This document shows positions 19,999 through 28,450 of a DNA stretch of 64,000 nt, piece after piece. The position numbers were made by a program, and so were the translations under genes. Below the pieces are notes generated by a model. It was not told where the DNA came from. It saw only the letters and a list, made by a program, of their open reading frames with translations, and did no database searches. Source of the DNA: Pseudomonadales bacterium (GTDB lineage Bacteria > Pseudomonadota > Gammaproteobacteria > Pseudomonadales > Halieaceae); the NCBI GenBank assembly GCA_024234855.1, contig JACKNN010000001.1, positions 992,001-1,056,000 of the forward strand, given 5' to 3'. How positions within the stretch are numbered: position 1 is the stretch's first letter; every line of letters starts with the position of its first letter.

Positions 19999-20922
19999 AT
20001 GCGCCATTTTGACCACCGGTTCCGGGCTATGGGCGGGCCCTGCCGGCTGCGTTTTGACTGTGCCGATGAGGCGGCGGCCGCGCGGGCGATTGCCGCCGCC
20101 GAAGCCGAGGTCGGGCGGCTGGAGCAGAAGTACAGCCGCTACCTGCCGGATTCGCTGACCAGCACCATCAACCGCGCGGCGGGCGGTCACCAGCCAGTGC
20201 CGATCGACACTGAAACGGCCGCGCTGCTGGGTTATGCCGATACGCTCTGGCAACAAAGCCAGGGCCTGTTCGACCTCACCGCCGGTGTCCTGCGCCGGGT
20301 CTGGGACTTCAGGTCCGGGCGCCTGCCGACGCAGGCGGCGATCGATGCGGTATTGCCCCTGATCGGCTGGCAGCGGGTGCAGTGGGATCCGGTCTCGATC
20401 CGCTTGCCGGAGCACGGGATGGAAATTGATTTCGGCGGTTGCGTGAAGGAGTATGCCAGCGACAGTGTCGCCGCCGTGCTGGGCCACCACGGTATCGAGC
20501 GTGGCCTGGTCGACCTGGCCGGCGATATGGCGGTGGTGGGCGCCGGGGCGGCAGGGCCCTGGTCTGTCGGTATCCGCCACCCCCGGGCGTCCGCAGCGGC
20601 CATTGCATATATCGAGCTTGCCGGGGGTGGCCTTGCAAGTAGTGGTGATTACGAGCGCTGCCTGTTCATCGGGGGCCGGCGCTACGGTCACATACTCAGT
20701 CCGTTGACCGGCTGGCCGGTGCAGGGCCTGGTGGCGGTGAGTATCGCCGCCCCCCAGTGCCTGGTGGCCGGCGGCAGCGCCACCATCGCCATGTTGAAGC
20801 CCGAGGCCCAGGCCCTGGCGTGGCTGGCGGGACTGGGCTTGCCCTGGTTGGCGGTGGATTCCGCGCTGCGTTGTCACGGGCGGCTTGCCGCCCGCGACGG
20901 CGCCGCGCTGCCCCCGGGGTGA
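19999..20922 (+). CDS. apbE: FAD:protein FMN transferase (ApbE family)
   Basis: 307 aa. ApbE covalently attaches FMN from FAD to a Thr (or Ser) of a target protein. Family features: FRAMGGPCRLRF near the N-terminus, an EQKYSRYLPDS segment, FDLTAGVL, a GMEIDFGGCVKEYASD motif with the catalytic-region Gly/Lys, and LASSGDYERCLFIGGRRYGHILSPLTGWPV near residue 215. Unlike many ApbE proteins it has no signal peptide or lipobox, so it would modify its target in the cytoplasm or the true start is missed (GTG at 19987 adds four residues only). It sits 32 bp after the DUF3570 gene, last in the run; its flavoprotein partner is not obvious in the window. Confidence 0.88.
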   Translation: MRHFDHRFRAMGGPCRLRFDCADEAAAARAIAAAEAEVGRLEQKYSRYLPDSLTSTINRAAGGHQPVPIDTETAALLGYADTLWQQSQGLFDLTAGVLRRVWDFRSGRLPTQAAIDAVLPLIGWQRVQWDPVSIRLPEHGMEIDFGGCVKEYASDSVAAVLGHHGIERGLVDLAGDMAVVGAGAAGPWSVGIRHPRASAAAIAYIELAGGGLASSGDYERCLFIGGRRYGHILSPLTGWPVQGLVAVSIAAPQCLVAGGSATIAMLKPEAQALAWLAGLGLPWLAVDSALRCHGRLAARDGAALPPG

Positions 20923-21049
20923 ACCCGGCCGCGGCAGCCGGGACCTGAACGCCACGGTCGCGCCTTAAGGTGGTACTATTTTTTCTTCGCGAACAACACG
21001 GCCCGCCGCTCGGGGAGGCCGTTGCAGGAGCTGGTGGGAGTATGTGCAG

Positions 21050-22354
21050 ATGACAGAGGGTAAGCCGGCGGCAGTGCATCCACTGCGGATTCCCGGTCTC
21101 GCCAGCGCCCTGGCCATGCAGGTGCATGCGATGACCGACGTGCACGTCTCCGCCGAAATCGCCGCGACCGGCATCTGGGAGTCCCAGGAGACGCAGTTCC
21201 TGCTCGATACCCTGCGACCCGGTGATGTGTTCGTCGATGTCGGTGCGAATATCGGCTACTTCACCCTGCTGGCCTCGCGGCTGGTGGGGCCTGGGGGAGC
21301 GGTGCTGGCCTTTGAGCCGGAAGCCGCCAACTTCGCCCTGCTCGAGGCCAATAGCCAGCTCAACGGCTGTGACAATGTCCGCTGCTTCCAGGTCGCGCTG
21401 GGCGAGGAGAACGCCTGCGGTACGCTCTACCTGAACGAACTGAACCGGGGCGATCATTCTCTGTACCCGGCGCAACAGGGGCGGGCGGGGCAGGGTATCA
21501 GTATCGTCAACGGCTCGAAGCTCATCGCCGCGACCCACCCGCGGGTAAACTGCATCAAGATCGACACCCAGGGTGCGGAGTGCGACGTGGTCAGGGGGCT
21601 ACAGGACCTGATCGCCGCCAGCGCCGACGATCTCATCATGATCATCGAGTTCTCGCCCATGCACCTGGTGAATGCGGGCACCAGTGGTCGCACCCTGCTG
21701 GAGCTGCTCGCCGGGCATGACTGGGACATGTACCTGATGGATGCCGACGCCAACGGCCTGTTGCCGGTCACCGCCCGGCAGGTGCGATCCCTCAACGATC
21801 TCACTGAGCAGGACCCGAAGTCCGAGGGATTTTTCAACCTGGTGGTGGCGGGGCGTTCGATCAGGGACATTCCAGCGATTCATTTCGTGCGCGACTGGGG
21901 CATGTTTGACAACGCCCTGGAATACTACCTGCTCAAAGGGCGCTTGCAGGCCTGGGATGGCCGCGTGCAGGCGGGCACTGGATTGGAGGCCAGGCGGCTC
22001 TACATGCCCTCGGGCTGGGCGTTCCCGGAAGACTGGGGGCGCTGGTCCCTGGGTCGGCGTTCCTGCCTGAAGTTTATTCCCTCGCCGTCGCTGGCGGCCA
22101 GGGCAGTGCCGGAGCTCCATATCCGCGGCCGCTACTTTGGCCCGGCCGAAGCAACCGGCGTCTACCTGGGCGGGGTGTTGCTGGGGAATTTCGACCTGAG
22201 CGATGCGCGCATTCCACTGCCCCCCGGCAGCCTGGCCGGTAGCCACGCCGTGCTGGAACTGGCGCACGAGCAGCCGCTGCGCCCCTGTGACGTCAGCGCC
22301 AGTGGCGATCAGCGGGAAATCAAGTTCGGGTTGGAAAGTATCGCCATAGGGTAG
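21050..22354 (+). CDS. FkbM family methyltransferase with C-terminal extension
   Basis: 434 aa. The SAM-binding core (about residues 45-240) shows FVDVGANIGYFTLLAS (motif I), VLAFEPEAANFALLEANS (motif II) and the FkbM signature CIKIDTQGAECDVVRGL. FkbM enzymes are O-methyltransferases acting on sugars or polyketides. The last 150 residues or so are outside the family core and look beta-rich, perhaps carbohydrate-binding. The ATG at 21050 was preferred over GTG 21044 because of its spacing from GGTGGGAG. It is a single gene; the 118 bp after its stop hold a 7-bp GC hairpin (22437-22457) and nothing else recognisable. Confidence 0.82.
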   Translation: MTEGKPAAVHPLRIPGLASALAMQVHAMTDVHVSAEIAATGIWESQETQFLLDTLRPGDVFVDVGANIGYFTLLASRLVGPGGAVLAFEPEAANFALLEANSQLNGCDNVRCFQVALGEENACGTLYLNELNRGDHSLYPAQQGRAGQGISIVNGSKLIAATHPRVNCIKIDTQGAECDVVRGLQDLIAASADDLIMIIEFSPMHLVNAGTSGRTLLELLAGHDWDMYLMDADANGLLPVTARQVRSLNDLTEQDPKSEGFFNLVVAGRSIRDIPAIHFVRDWGMFDNALEYYLLKGRLQAWDGRVQAGTGLEARRLYMPSGWAFPEDWGRWSLGRRSCLKFIPSPSLAARAVPELHIRGRYFGPAEATGVYLGGVLLGNFDLSDARIPLPPGSLAGSHAVLELAHEQPLRPCDVSASGDQREIKFGLESIAIG

Positions 22355-22473
22355 CGGCGCGGTTCTGCTGAGGGGCCGGGGCGGGTGATTATTGAAGTGA
22401 CGGGGACGGAAAAGCAGCCGCGAGGGCCGGGGGTGTCTCCGCCGGTGGCGGGCGGAGGAGCGGGGCGGCGCTG

Positions 22474-22671
22474 TCAGTGAATGATGCGGTCCGGGTGAAT
22501 CTCCGCTTCCGGCTCGCGGGATTTATCCACGGCCGCGGCGGATTCCTGCTGCCTCATATAGGTGCGCAGGCGCCCGACCACGCTGGTCATCACATCAATC
22601 GTCTGGCTGATCTGGTCCAGTGCCATCAGGATGGTCTCGGTATCCGCCTGGCTTTTGCCACTGTTGCTCAT
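22474..22671 (-). CDS. small conserved-looking protein downstream of nrdB
   Basis: 65 aa acidic protein, mostly predicted helix with heptad-like spacing in ILMALDQISQTIDVMTSVVGRLRTYM, so a short coiled coil is likely. I do not recognise a named family. It lies 61 bp after nrdB on the same strand, so it may be co-transcribed with nrdAB. A GCGAGAG purine tract precedes its ATG, supporting real translation. No signal peptide or membrane segment. Confidence 0.6.
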   Translation of the reverse strand: MSNSGKSQADTETILMALDQISQTIDVMTSVVGRLRTYMRQQESAAAVDKSREPEAEIHPDRIIH

Positions 22672-22732
22672 ATCAAAGCTCTCGCTTTTTGACGTGGGTT
22701 AGCGGCGACCCGGGGGCCGCCGTCTGTGGTGC

Positions 22733-24013
22733 TCAATCACCCCAGTTCAGGGCGCCGCCAGTCTGGTACTCGATGACCCGGGTTTCGAAGAAGTTTTTCT
22801 CCTTGCGCAGGTCCATGATCTCCGACATCCAGGGGAAGGGGTTCTGTACGCCCGGGTACTGCTCCGGCAGGCCCAACTGGGAGAGGCGGCGGTTGGCGAT
22901 AAAGTGCAGGTATTCCTCCATCATGGCCGCGTTCATGCCCAGTACGCCCCGGGGCATGGTGTCGCGGGCGTATTCGATTTCCAGCTGGGTACCCTCCAGT
23001 ATCATCTGGATAGCCTCCTGCTTGAAGGTGTCGGTCCACAGGTGCGGGTTTTCCAGCTTGATCTGGTTGATGACGTCGATGCCGAAGTTCAGGTGCATGG
23101 ACTCGTCGCGCAGGATGTACTGGAACTGCTCCGCCACGCCGGTCATCTTGTTGCGGCGGCCCATGGACAGGATCTGGGTAAAGCCGCAGTAGAAGAAGAT
23201 ACCCTCGGTCACCGCGTAGAAACCAATCAGGTTGCGCAGCAGGGTCTGGTCGGCCTCCGGGGTGCCGGTCTTGAAGTGCGGATCGCTGAGGGCGTGGGTA
23301 TGGCTGATACTCCAGGCGGCCTTTTTCGCCACCGAGGGCACCTCCCGGTACATGTTGAATATCGCGCCCTCGTCCATGCCCAGCGACTCGATACAGTACT
23401 GGTAGGCGTGGGTGTGGATCGCCTCCTCGAAGGCCTGGCGCAGGATGTACTGGCGGCATTCGGGATTGGTGATCAGGCGGTAGATGGCCAGCACCAGGTT
23501 GTTGGCCACCAGCGAATCGGCGGTGGAAAAATAGCCCAGGTTGCGCATGACGATGCGGCGCTCGTCTTCGGTCAGGCCGTCCTTGCTGCGCCAGGTCGCC
23601 ACGTCCGCGGTCATGTTGATTTCCTGGGGCATCCAGTGGTTGGCGCAGCCGTCGATGTATTTCTGCCAGGCCCAGTCGTACTTGAAGGGCACCAGCTGGT
23701 TGAGGTCGGCGCGGCAGTTGATCATGGCCTTCTCATCGACCGACACCCGGGCGGCGCCCATTTCCAGTTCTTCCAGCCCCGGCGCAACATCGAGATTCTC
23801 TATCGATTCCAGTGCCCGGGCGACATTGTCTGCCACGGCGGTCGGTGGGGTCCTGCTGGCGCCTGCGGGGGCGGTCGTTGCCGCCGGTTTTGCCGCGGCG
23901 ACAGGGGTCGGCTCCGGTTCGATTTCCGGGGTCGGCGCCGCGGGCTGCTGCATCCTGGCGCTGGCCGCTGCCGGCGCGGATTCCTGCTTGTGGTAGTCGT
24001 CCCAATTCAACAT
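22733..24013 (-). CDS. nrdB: class Ia ribonucleotide reductase beta subunit
   Basis: 426 aa radical-generating subunit that provides the diferric-tyrosyl cofactor for reduction of ribonucleoside diphosphates. Diiron ligand motifs are [11 protein letters not shown], an [11 protein letters not shown] helix and DESMHLNFG, all intact; the [10 protein letters not shown] and [10 protein letters not shown] segments are also typical. The N-terminus starts MLNWDDYHK and then carries about 65 residues of Ala/Pro/Thr-rich linker before the globular core, longer than E. coli NrdB. It lies 118 bp downstream of nrdA, presumably one transcript. Confidence 0.97.
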   Translation of the reverse strand: MLNWDDYHKQESAPAAASARMQQPAAPTPEIEPEPTPVAAAKPAATTAPAGASRTPPTAVADNVARALESIENLDVAPGLEELEMGAARVSVDEKAMINCRADLNQLVPFKYDWAWQKYIDGCANHWMPQEINMTADVATWRSKDGLTEDERRIVMRNLGYFSTADSLVANNLVLAIYRLITNPECRQYILRQAFEEAIHTHAYQYCIESLGMDEGAIFNMYREVPSVAKKAAWSISHTHALSDPHFKTGTPEADQTLLRNLIGFYAVTEGIFFYCGFTQILSMGRRNKMTGVAEQFQYILRDESMHLNFGIDVINQIKLENPHLWTDTFKQEAIQMILEGTQLEIEYARDTMPRGVLGMNAAMMEEYLHFIANRRLSQLGLPEQYPGVQNPFPWMSEIMDLRKEKNFFETRVIEYQTGGALNWGD

Positions 24014-24131
24014 CTTGTACAGTCTCCCTGCTTATATCGTGCTTTCAAACATGTGTTATTCGTCTTGCCCCCGGTGTTGTCCCCGCCGGGAGCCCTGCCA
24101 GCCGGCCCGCGACTCCCGCGTTGAGCCCGGC

Positions 24132-26999
24132 CTACTGGCAGGCCTCGCAGTCCGGGTCGTCCAGCGAGCACGCCTTGGGCACCGGTGCAGGGGCGGCCTC
24201 CTTTGATACCGCGTTCAGCTTGCCGGACTCGATGGTCGACTTCTCGGTGCCGGTGGCGGCGAGCGAGCGCAGGTAATACGTGGTCTTAAGGCCGCAGTAC
24301 CACGCCATGCGGTAGGTGATATCCAGCTTCTTGCCGTTGGCGTTGTTGATGTACAGGTTCAGCGACTGGGCCTGGTCTATCCACTTCTGGCGGCGGCTGG
24401 CGGCATCCACCAGCCAGCGCGGCTCCACTTCAAAGGCGGTGGCGTAAATCGCCTTGAGGTCGGCCGGGATGCGGTCGATAGCGTGCACGCTGCCGTCGTA
24501 GTACTTGAGGTCGTTGACCATCACCTTGTCCCACAGGCTGCGTGCCTTCAGGTCGTTGACCAGGTAGGGGTTGACCACGGTGAACTCGCCCGACAGGTTC
24601 GATTTGACGTACAGGTTCTGGTAGGTCGGCTCGATGGACTGGGATACGCCGGTAATATTGGCGATGGTTGCGGTGGGTGCGATTGCCATGACATTGGAGT
24701 TGCGCATGCCGCGGGTTTTTACGGTCTCGCGCAGGCTGGGCCAGTCCAGGGTCTGGCTGCGATCGACCTGGATGTAGTCGGCGCCGCGATGTTCGATCAG
24801 GCGGTCCAGTGAATCGATGGGGAACACGCCCTGGCTCCACAGGGAGCCGGGGAAGCTGCTGTAGGCGCCGCGCTCACCGGCCAGTTCGCTGGAGGCCTCG
24901 ATGGCGTAGTAGCTGATCGCCTCCATGGAGCGGTCGGCGAAGGTGACGGCCTCGTCGGAACCGTAGGCGATGTGCTGCTTGTACAGCGCATCCTGGAAAC
25001 CCATCAGGCCAAGGCCCACCGGGCGATGCAGCAGGTTGGAGTTCTTCGCCTGGGGCACCGAGTAGTAATTGATGTCGATGACGTTGTCGAGCATGCGCAC
25101 GGCGGTGCGTACGGTGCGGCGCAGCTTGTCGAGGTTGAGGCCGTTCTCATCGATGTGCTGGGGCAGGTTGACCGAGCCCAGGTTGCACACGGCGATCTCG
25201 TCCCTGTTGGTGTTGAGGGTGATTTCGGTGCACAGGTTGGAGGAGTGCACCACGCCCACGTGCTGTTGCGGCGAGCGCAGGTTGCAGGGGTCCTTGAATG
25301 TCATCCAGGGATGGCCGGTCTCGAACAGCATACCCAGCATCTTGCGCCACAGGTTCTCGGCCTTGACGGTCTTGAACAGCTTCATCTCGCCGCTGCGGGT
25401 CATGGCCTCATACTGGGTATAGCGCTCCTCGAAGGGCTTGCCGTACAGGTCGTGCAGGTCGGGCACATCATTGGGGGAAAACAGGGTCCACTCACCGCCG
25501 TCGAAGACCCGCTTCATGAACAGGTCGGGGATCCAGTTGGCGGTATTCATGTCGTGGGTACGGCGGCGGTCATCGCCGGTGTTCTTGCGCAGCTCCACGA
25601 ACTCTTCGATATCCAGGTGCCAGGTCTCGAGGTAGGCGCACACCGCGCCCTTGCGTTTGCCGCCCTGGTTGACCGCCACTGCTGTGTCGTTGACCACCTT
25701 GAGGAAGGGCACGATGCCCTGGGACTTGCCGTTGGTACCCTTGATGTAGGCGCCCAGCGCGCGCACCTGGGTCCAGTCGTTGCCCAGACCGCCGGCGAAC
25801 TTGGACAGCATGGCGTTGTCCTGGATCGCGCCGTATATACCGTGCAGGTCGTCCGGTACCGTGGTGAGGTAGCAGGAGGACAGTTGCGGGCGCAGGGTGC
25901 CGGCGTTGAACAGGGTGGGGGTGGAACTCATGTAGTCAAATGACGACAGCAGCTGGTAGAACTCGATGGCACGGGCGTTCCTGTCGGCTTCCTGGGTGGC
26001 CAGGCCCATGGCGACGCGCATGAAAAAGATCTGGGGCAGCTCGATGCGCACATCGTTGCTGTGGATAAAGTAGCGGTCGTACAGGGTCTGCAGGCCGAGG
26101 TAGGTGAACTGCAGGTCTCGCTCCGGCAACAGGGCCTGGCCCAGCAGTTCCAGGTCGAACTCCCTGAGGTTGGGTGCCAGCAACTCCAGCGCCACACCTT
26201 TTTCGATATAGGCGGGCAGGGCACGGGCATACAGCGTGGCCATGTCGGCCTGGGTGGCGCTGGTGGCCACGCCGAGAAAAGTGAGCGCCTCGGCGCGCAG
26301 GTTGTCGCACAGCAGGCGGGCAGAGACGTAGGTGTAATTGGGCTCCTGCTCGATCATGGTGCGGGCGGTGATAACCAGGGACGTGCTCAACTCCGCCGCG
26401 GTCACGCCGTCGTACAGGTTTTTCAGCGCCTCATCGAGGATCCGGGTCTCACTCACATCACTCAGGTCGAAACAGGCTTCGCTGACGATGGTGTGGATAC
26501 GGTCCAGGTCCAGCGGTGCGCTGCTGCCGTCCGGTTGAATGACGTTGATATTGCCCGCCGCGGCCTGGGTCGCCGGCGACAGTGCCTGCTTGGCGGCGCG
26601 CTTGCGGGCCTGCTCCTCCCGGTAGATGACGTAATCCCGGGCGATTTTGTGCTCGCCGGCGCGCATCAGCGACAGCTCGACCTGGTCCTGGATATCCTCG
26701 ATGTGGATGGTGCCGCCCGAGGGCATACGTCGCTGGAAGGTGGCGGTGACCTGCTCGGTCAGGCGGGCGACGGTTTCATGGATGCGGCTGGAAGCGGCGG
26801 CAGTGCCGCCCTCCACCGCCAGGAATGCCTTGGTGATCGCCACTGAAATTTTGCTGATCTCAAACGGCACAACGGTGCCATTGCGCTTGATAACGCGCAT
26901 CTGCCCCGGCGCGGTGGCTGCGATATTGGCGTTGACGTTGGTTTTTTCCTGGACAGGAGTGGCAGCGGCGCTGCCGGATGTTCTGGTCTCTGTGTGCAT
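24132..26999 (-). CDS. nrdA: class Ia ribonucleotide reductase alpha subunit
   Basis: 955 aa catalytic subunit that reduces NDPs to dNDPs. The N-terminal region holds an ATP-cone (RVIKRNGTVVPFEISKI, about residues 35-120) and a second cone-like segment (NVIQPDGSSAPLDLDRI, about 145-235), as in Pseudomonas NrdA; these bind dATP/ATP for overall activity control. Active-site cysteines are visible in LSSCYLTTV and in SSNLCTEI, and the C-terminal redox shuttle is in the SLDDPDCEACQ tail. ATG 26999 was chosen for its GGAGCAAAT ribosome-binding site; the 30-residue in-frame extension upstream is unlikely. Expression is probably repressed by NrdR through the boxes near 27200. Confidence 0.96.
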   Translation of the reverse strand: MHTETRTSGSAAATPVQEKTNVNANIAATAPGQMRVIKRNGTVVPFEISKISVAITKAFLAVEGGTAAASSRIHETVARLTEQVTATFQRRMPSGGTIHIEDIQDQVELSLMRAGEHKIARDYVIYREEQARKRAAKQALSPATQAAAGNINVIQPDGSSAPLDLDRIHTIVSEACFDLSDVSETRILDEALKNLYDGVTAAELSTSLVITARTMIEQEPNYTYVSARLLCDNLRAEALTFLGVATSATQADMATLYARALPAYIEKGVALELLAPNLREFDLELLGQALLPERDLQFTYLGLQTLYDRYFIHSNDVRIELPQIFFMRVAMGLATQEADRNARAIEFYQLLSSFDYMSSTPTLFNAGTLRPQLSSCYLTTVPDDLHGIYGAIQDNAMLSKFAGGLGNDWTQVRALGAYIKGTNGKSQGIVPFLKVVNDTAVAVNQGGKRKGAVCAYLETWHLDIEEFVELRKNTGDDRRRTHDMNTANWIPDLFMKRVFDGGEWTLFSPNDVPDLHDLYGKPFEERYTQYEAMTRSGEMKLFKTVKAENLWRKMLGMLFETGHPWMTFKDPCNLRSPQQHVGVVHSSNLCTEITLNTNRDEIAVCNLGSVNLPQHIDENGLNLDKLRRTVRTAVRMLDNVIDINYYSVPQAKNSNLLHRPVGLGLMGFQDALYKQHIAYGSDEAVTFADRSMEAISYYAIEASSELAGERGAYSSFPGSLWSQGVFPIDSLDRLIEHRGADYIQVDRSQTLDWPSLRETVKTRGMRNSNVMAIAPTATIANITGVSQSIEPTYQNLYVKSNLSGEFTVVNPYLVNDLKARSLWDKVMVNDLKYYDGSVHAIDRIPADLKAIYATAFEVEPRWLVDAASRRQKWIDQAQSLNLYINNANGKKLDITYRMAWYCGLKTTYYLRSLAATGTEKSTIESGKLNAVSKEAAPAPVPKACSLDDPDCEACQ

Positions 27000-27195
27000 A
27001 TTTGCTCCGCTGTACTGGCGTGATGCCTTATTGTTGTAGGATAACCACTGGTTGAATCGTTTAGTTTGCTGCCTGTGTCCCCGGCCCAAAGCCGGCCACC
27101 AGCGCGCGCCGGGCCAGCTTGCTCATACCCGGCGGTTGCGGTCCGCGTTGGAGGGTAGGCCCGGCGCCATTATTTGATCGTTTTTTGGCCGCCAT

Positions 27196-27243
27196 ACCCA
27201 ACATATAGGGGTGGAGAGCTGATTTGCATACAAGATAAAGCGC
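27196..27243 (-). promoter_or_regulatory. tandem NrdR-like boxes upstream of nrdAB
   Basis: Box 1 (27196-27211, core CAACATATAGG from 27199) and box 2 (27228-27243, core CAAGATAAAGC from 27231) share CAA-N-ATA-N-AG and start exactly 32 bp apart, the three-helical-turn spacing typical of NrdR box pairs. They lie about 200 bp upstream of the nrdA start. nrdR is at 47687-48160. Seen: the repeat and spacing; inferred: NrdR binding. Confidence 0.65.
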
Positions 27244-27282
27244 TGCTGGGGACAATGCAAGAGCACGAGACTGGGTTTATTC

Positions 27283-27291
27283 TGTGGATAA
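27283..27291 (-). promoter_or_regulatory. DnaA box (perfect TTATCCACA, reverse strand)
   Basis: TGTGGATAA on the + strand is an exact DnaA box on the reverse strand. E. coli nrdAB is DnaA-controlled, so a regulatory role upstream of nrdA is plausible. A second box lies at 27433. Confidence 0.55.
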
Positions 27292-27432
27292 GGTGTGCAT
27301 ACCGTGCTGGGTCTGCACCCGCTAACCGTGCAGGCCGCGAGGCGCGTACATCGCACCCCCCGGATAGGCCTGCGACGGCCCGGTACAAATAATTTTTTAT
27401 ATTCGGCGGGCTTTATATTGCCAAATACTATT

Positions 27433-27441
27433 TGTGAATAA
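27433..27441 (-). promoter_or_regulatory. second DnaA-box match (TTATTCACA, reverse strand)
   Basis: TGTGAATAA on the + strand matches the TTWTNCACA consensus on the reverse strand, in an AT-rich patch (27388-27441). The whole 27000-27504 interval holds no convincing gene: it contains the NrdR-like pair, two DnaA boxes and this AT-rich patch, the nrdAB control region downstream of argF. Confidence 0.45.
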
Positions 27442-27504
27442 TCCCATCAACACCGGCCCGTGCCAGCGGGCGGTGACAACGGGAACAGGGGATAGGAATG
27501 CGGG

Positions 27505-28419
27505 CTAACGCCGGGCCAGCAACAGGGTTTCCATCAGGGCTTTCTGGGCGTGCAGGCGGTTTTCAGCCTCATCCCAGATCACTGTTGCGGGCGCATCCAT
27601 CAGCTCGGCGCTGATCTCCTCGCCGCGATGGGCCGGCAGGCAGTGCATATAGAGTGCGCCACTGGCGGTGCGACTCATCAGCTCCGCATTCACCTGGTAG
27701 CGGGCGAACGCCCTGGCCCGCTTCAGCTGTTCTTCTTCCTGGCCCATGGACGCCCACACATCGGTGACGACCAGGTCGGCGCCGGCGGCGGCGAGCAGGG
27801 GGTCGTGCTCTATCCTGACACGCGCGGCATTGGCCGCCACCAGTCGCTCATTCGGCTCAAAGCCTTTGGGGCAGGCAATACGCAACTCAAAGTCGAACTG
27901 CCTGGCGGCGTTGATATAGGACTGGCACATATTGTTGCCGTCGCCGACCCAGCAGACGCTCTTGCCGGCAATGCTGCCGCGGTGCTCGACCCAGGTCTGG
28001 ATGTCCGCCAGCAACTGGCAGGGGTGGTAGTCGTCGGTCAGGCCGTTGATGACCGGTACGCTCGAGTGGGCCGCGAACCGCTCGACGATATCGTGGCCAA
28101 AGGTGCGAATCATCACCAGGTCGACCATCGAGGAAATCACCCGGGCACTGTCCTCGATCGGCTCGCCCCGGCCCAGCTGGGTGTCCTGGGGTGACAGGAA
28201 CATGGCGTGACCACCCAGTTGCGCCATGCCCGCCTCGAAGGAGACCCGGGTGCGGGTGGAGGACTTGGCGAAAATCATCGCCAGCACCTTGCCCGGAAAG
28301 GTGCGCTGGTCGGCGCCGGCCTTGTGCGCTCGCTTCAACTCAATGGCGCGCGTGATCAACTGGTCCAGCTCAGCCGGGCTGAAATCCAGCAGGGTCAGGA
28401 AATGTCTTGTCTCGGGCAT
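27505..28419 (-). CDS. argF: ornithine carbamoyltransferase
   Basis: 304 aa enzyme that makes citrulline from ornithine and carbamoyl phosphate in arginine synthesis. The carbamoyl-phosphate motif [12 protein letters not shown] lies near residue 54; the ornithine-side motif [11 protein letters not shown] near residue 258 carries the catalytic Cys; [14 protein letters not shown] and SMGQEEEQ loops are present. It lies 31 bp downstream of argD on the same strand, forming an argDF operon. Full family length. Confidence 0.96.
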   Translation of the reverse strand: MPETRHFLTLLDFSPAELDQLITRAIELKRAHKAGADQRTFPGKVLAMIFAKSSTRTRVSFEAGMAQLGGHAMFLSPQDTQLGRGEPIEDSARVISSMVDLVMIRTFGHDIVERFAAHSSVPVINGLTDDYHPCQLLADIQTWVEHRGSIAGKSVCWVGDGNNMCQSYINAARQFDFELRIACPKGFEPNERLVAANAARVRIEHDPLLAAAGADLVVTDVWASMGQEEEQLKRARAFARYQVNAELMSRTASGALYMHCLPAHRGEEISAELMDAPATVIWDEAENRLHAQKALMETLLLARR

Positions 28420-28450
28420 GGTCGAATCCCTTTACTGGTCGGGGTGGGGC

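Noticed and set aside
22437..22457. GC hairpin between the FkbM gene and the small nrdB-linked gene
   Set aside because: 7-bp stem without T-run on either strand; not enough to call a terminator.
27123..27392. short frames in the nrdA upstream region
   Set aside because: Cross the NrdR-like and DnaA boxes, lack ribosome-binding sites and resemble no protein.
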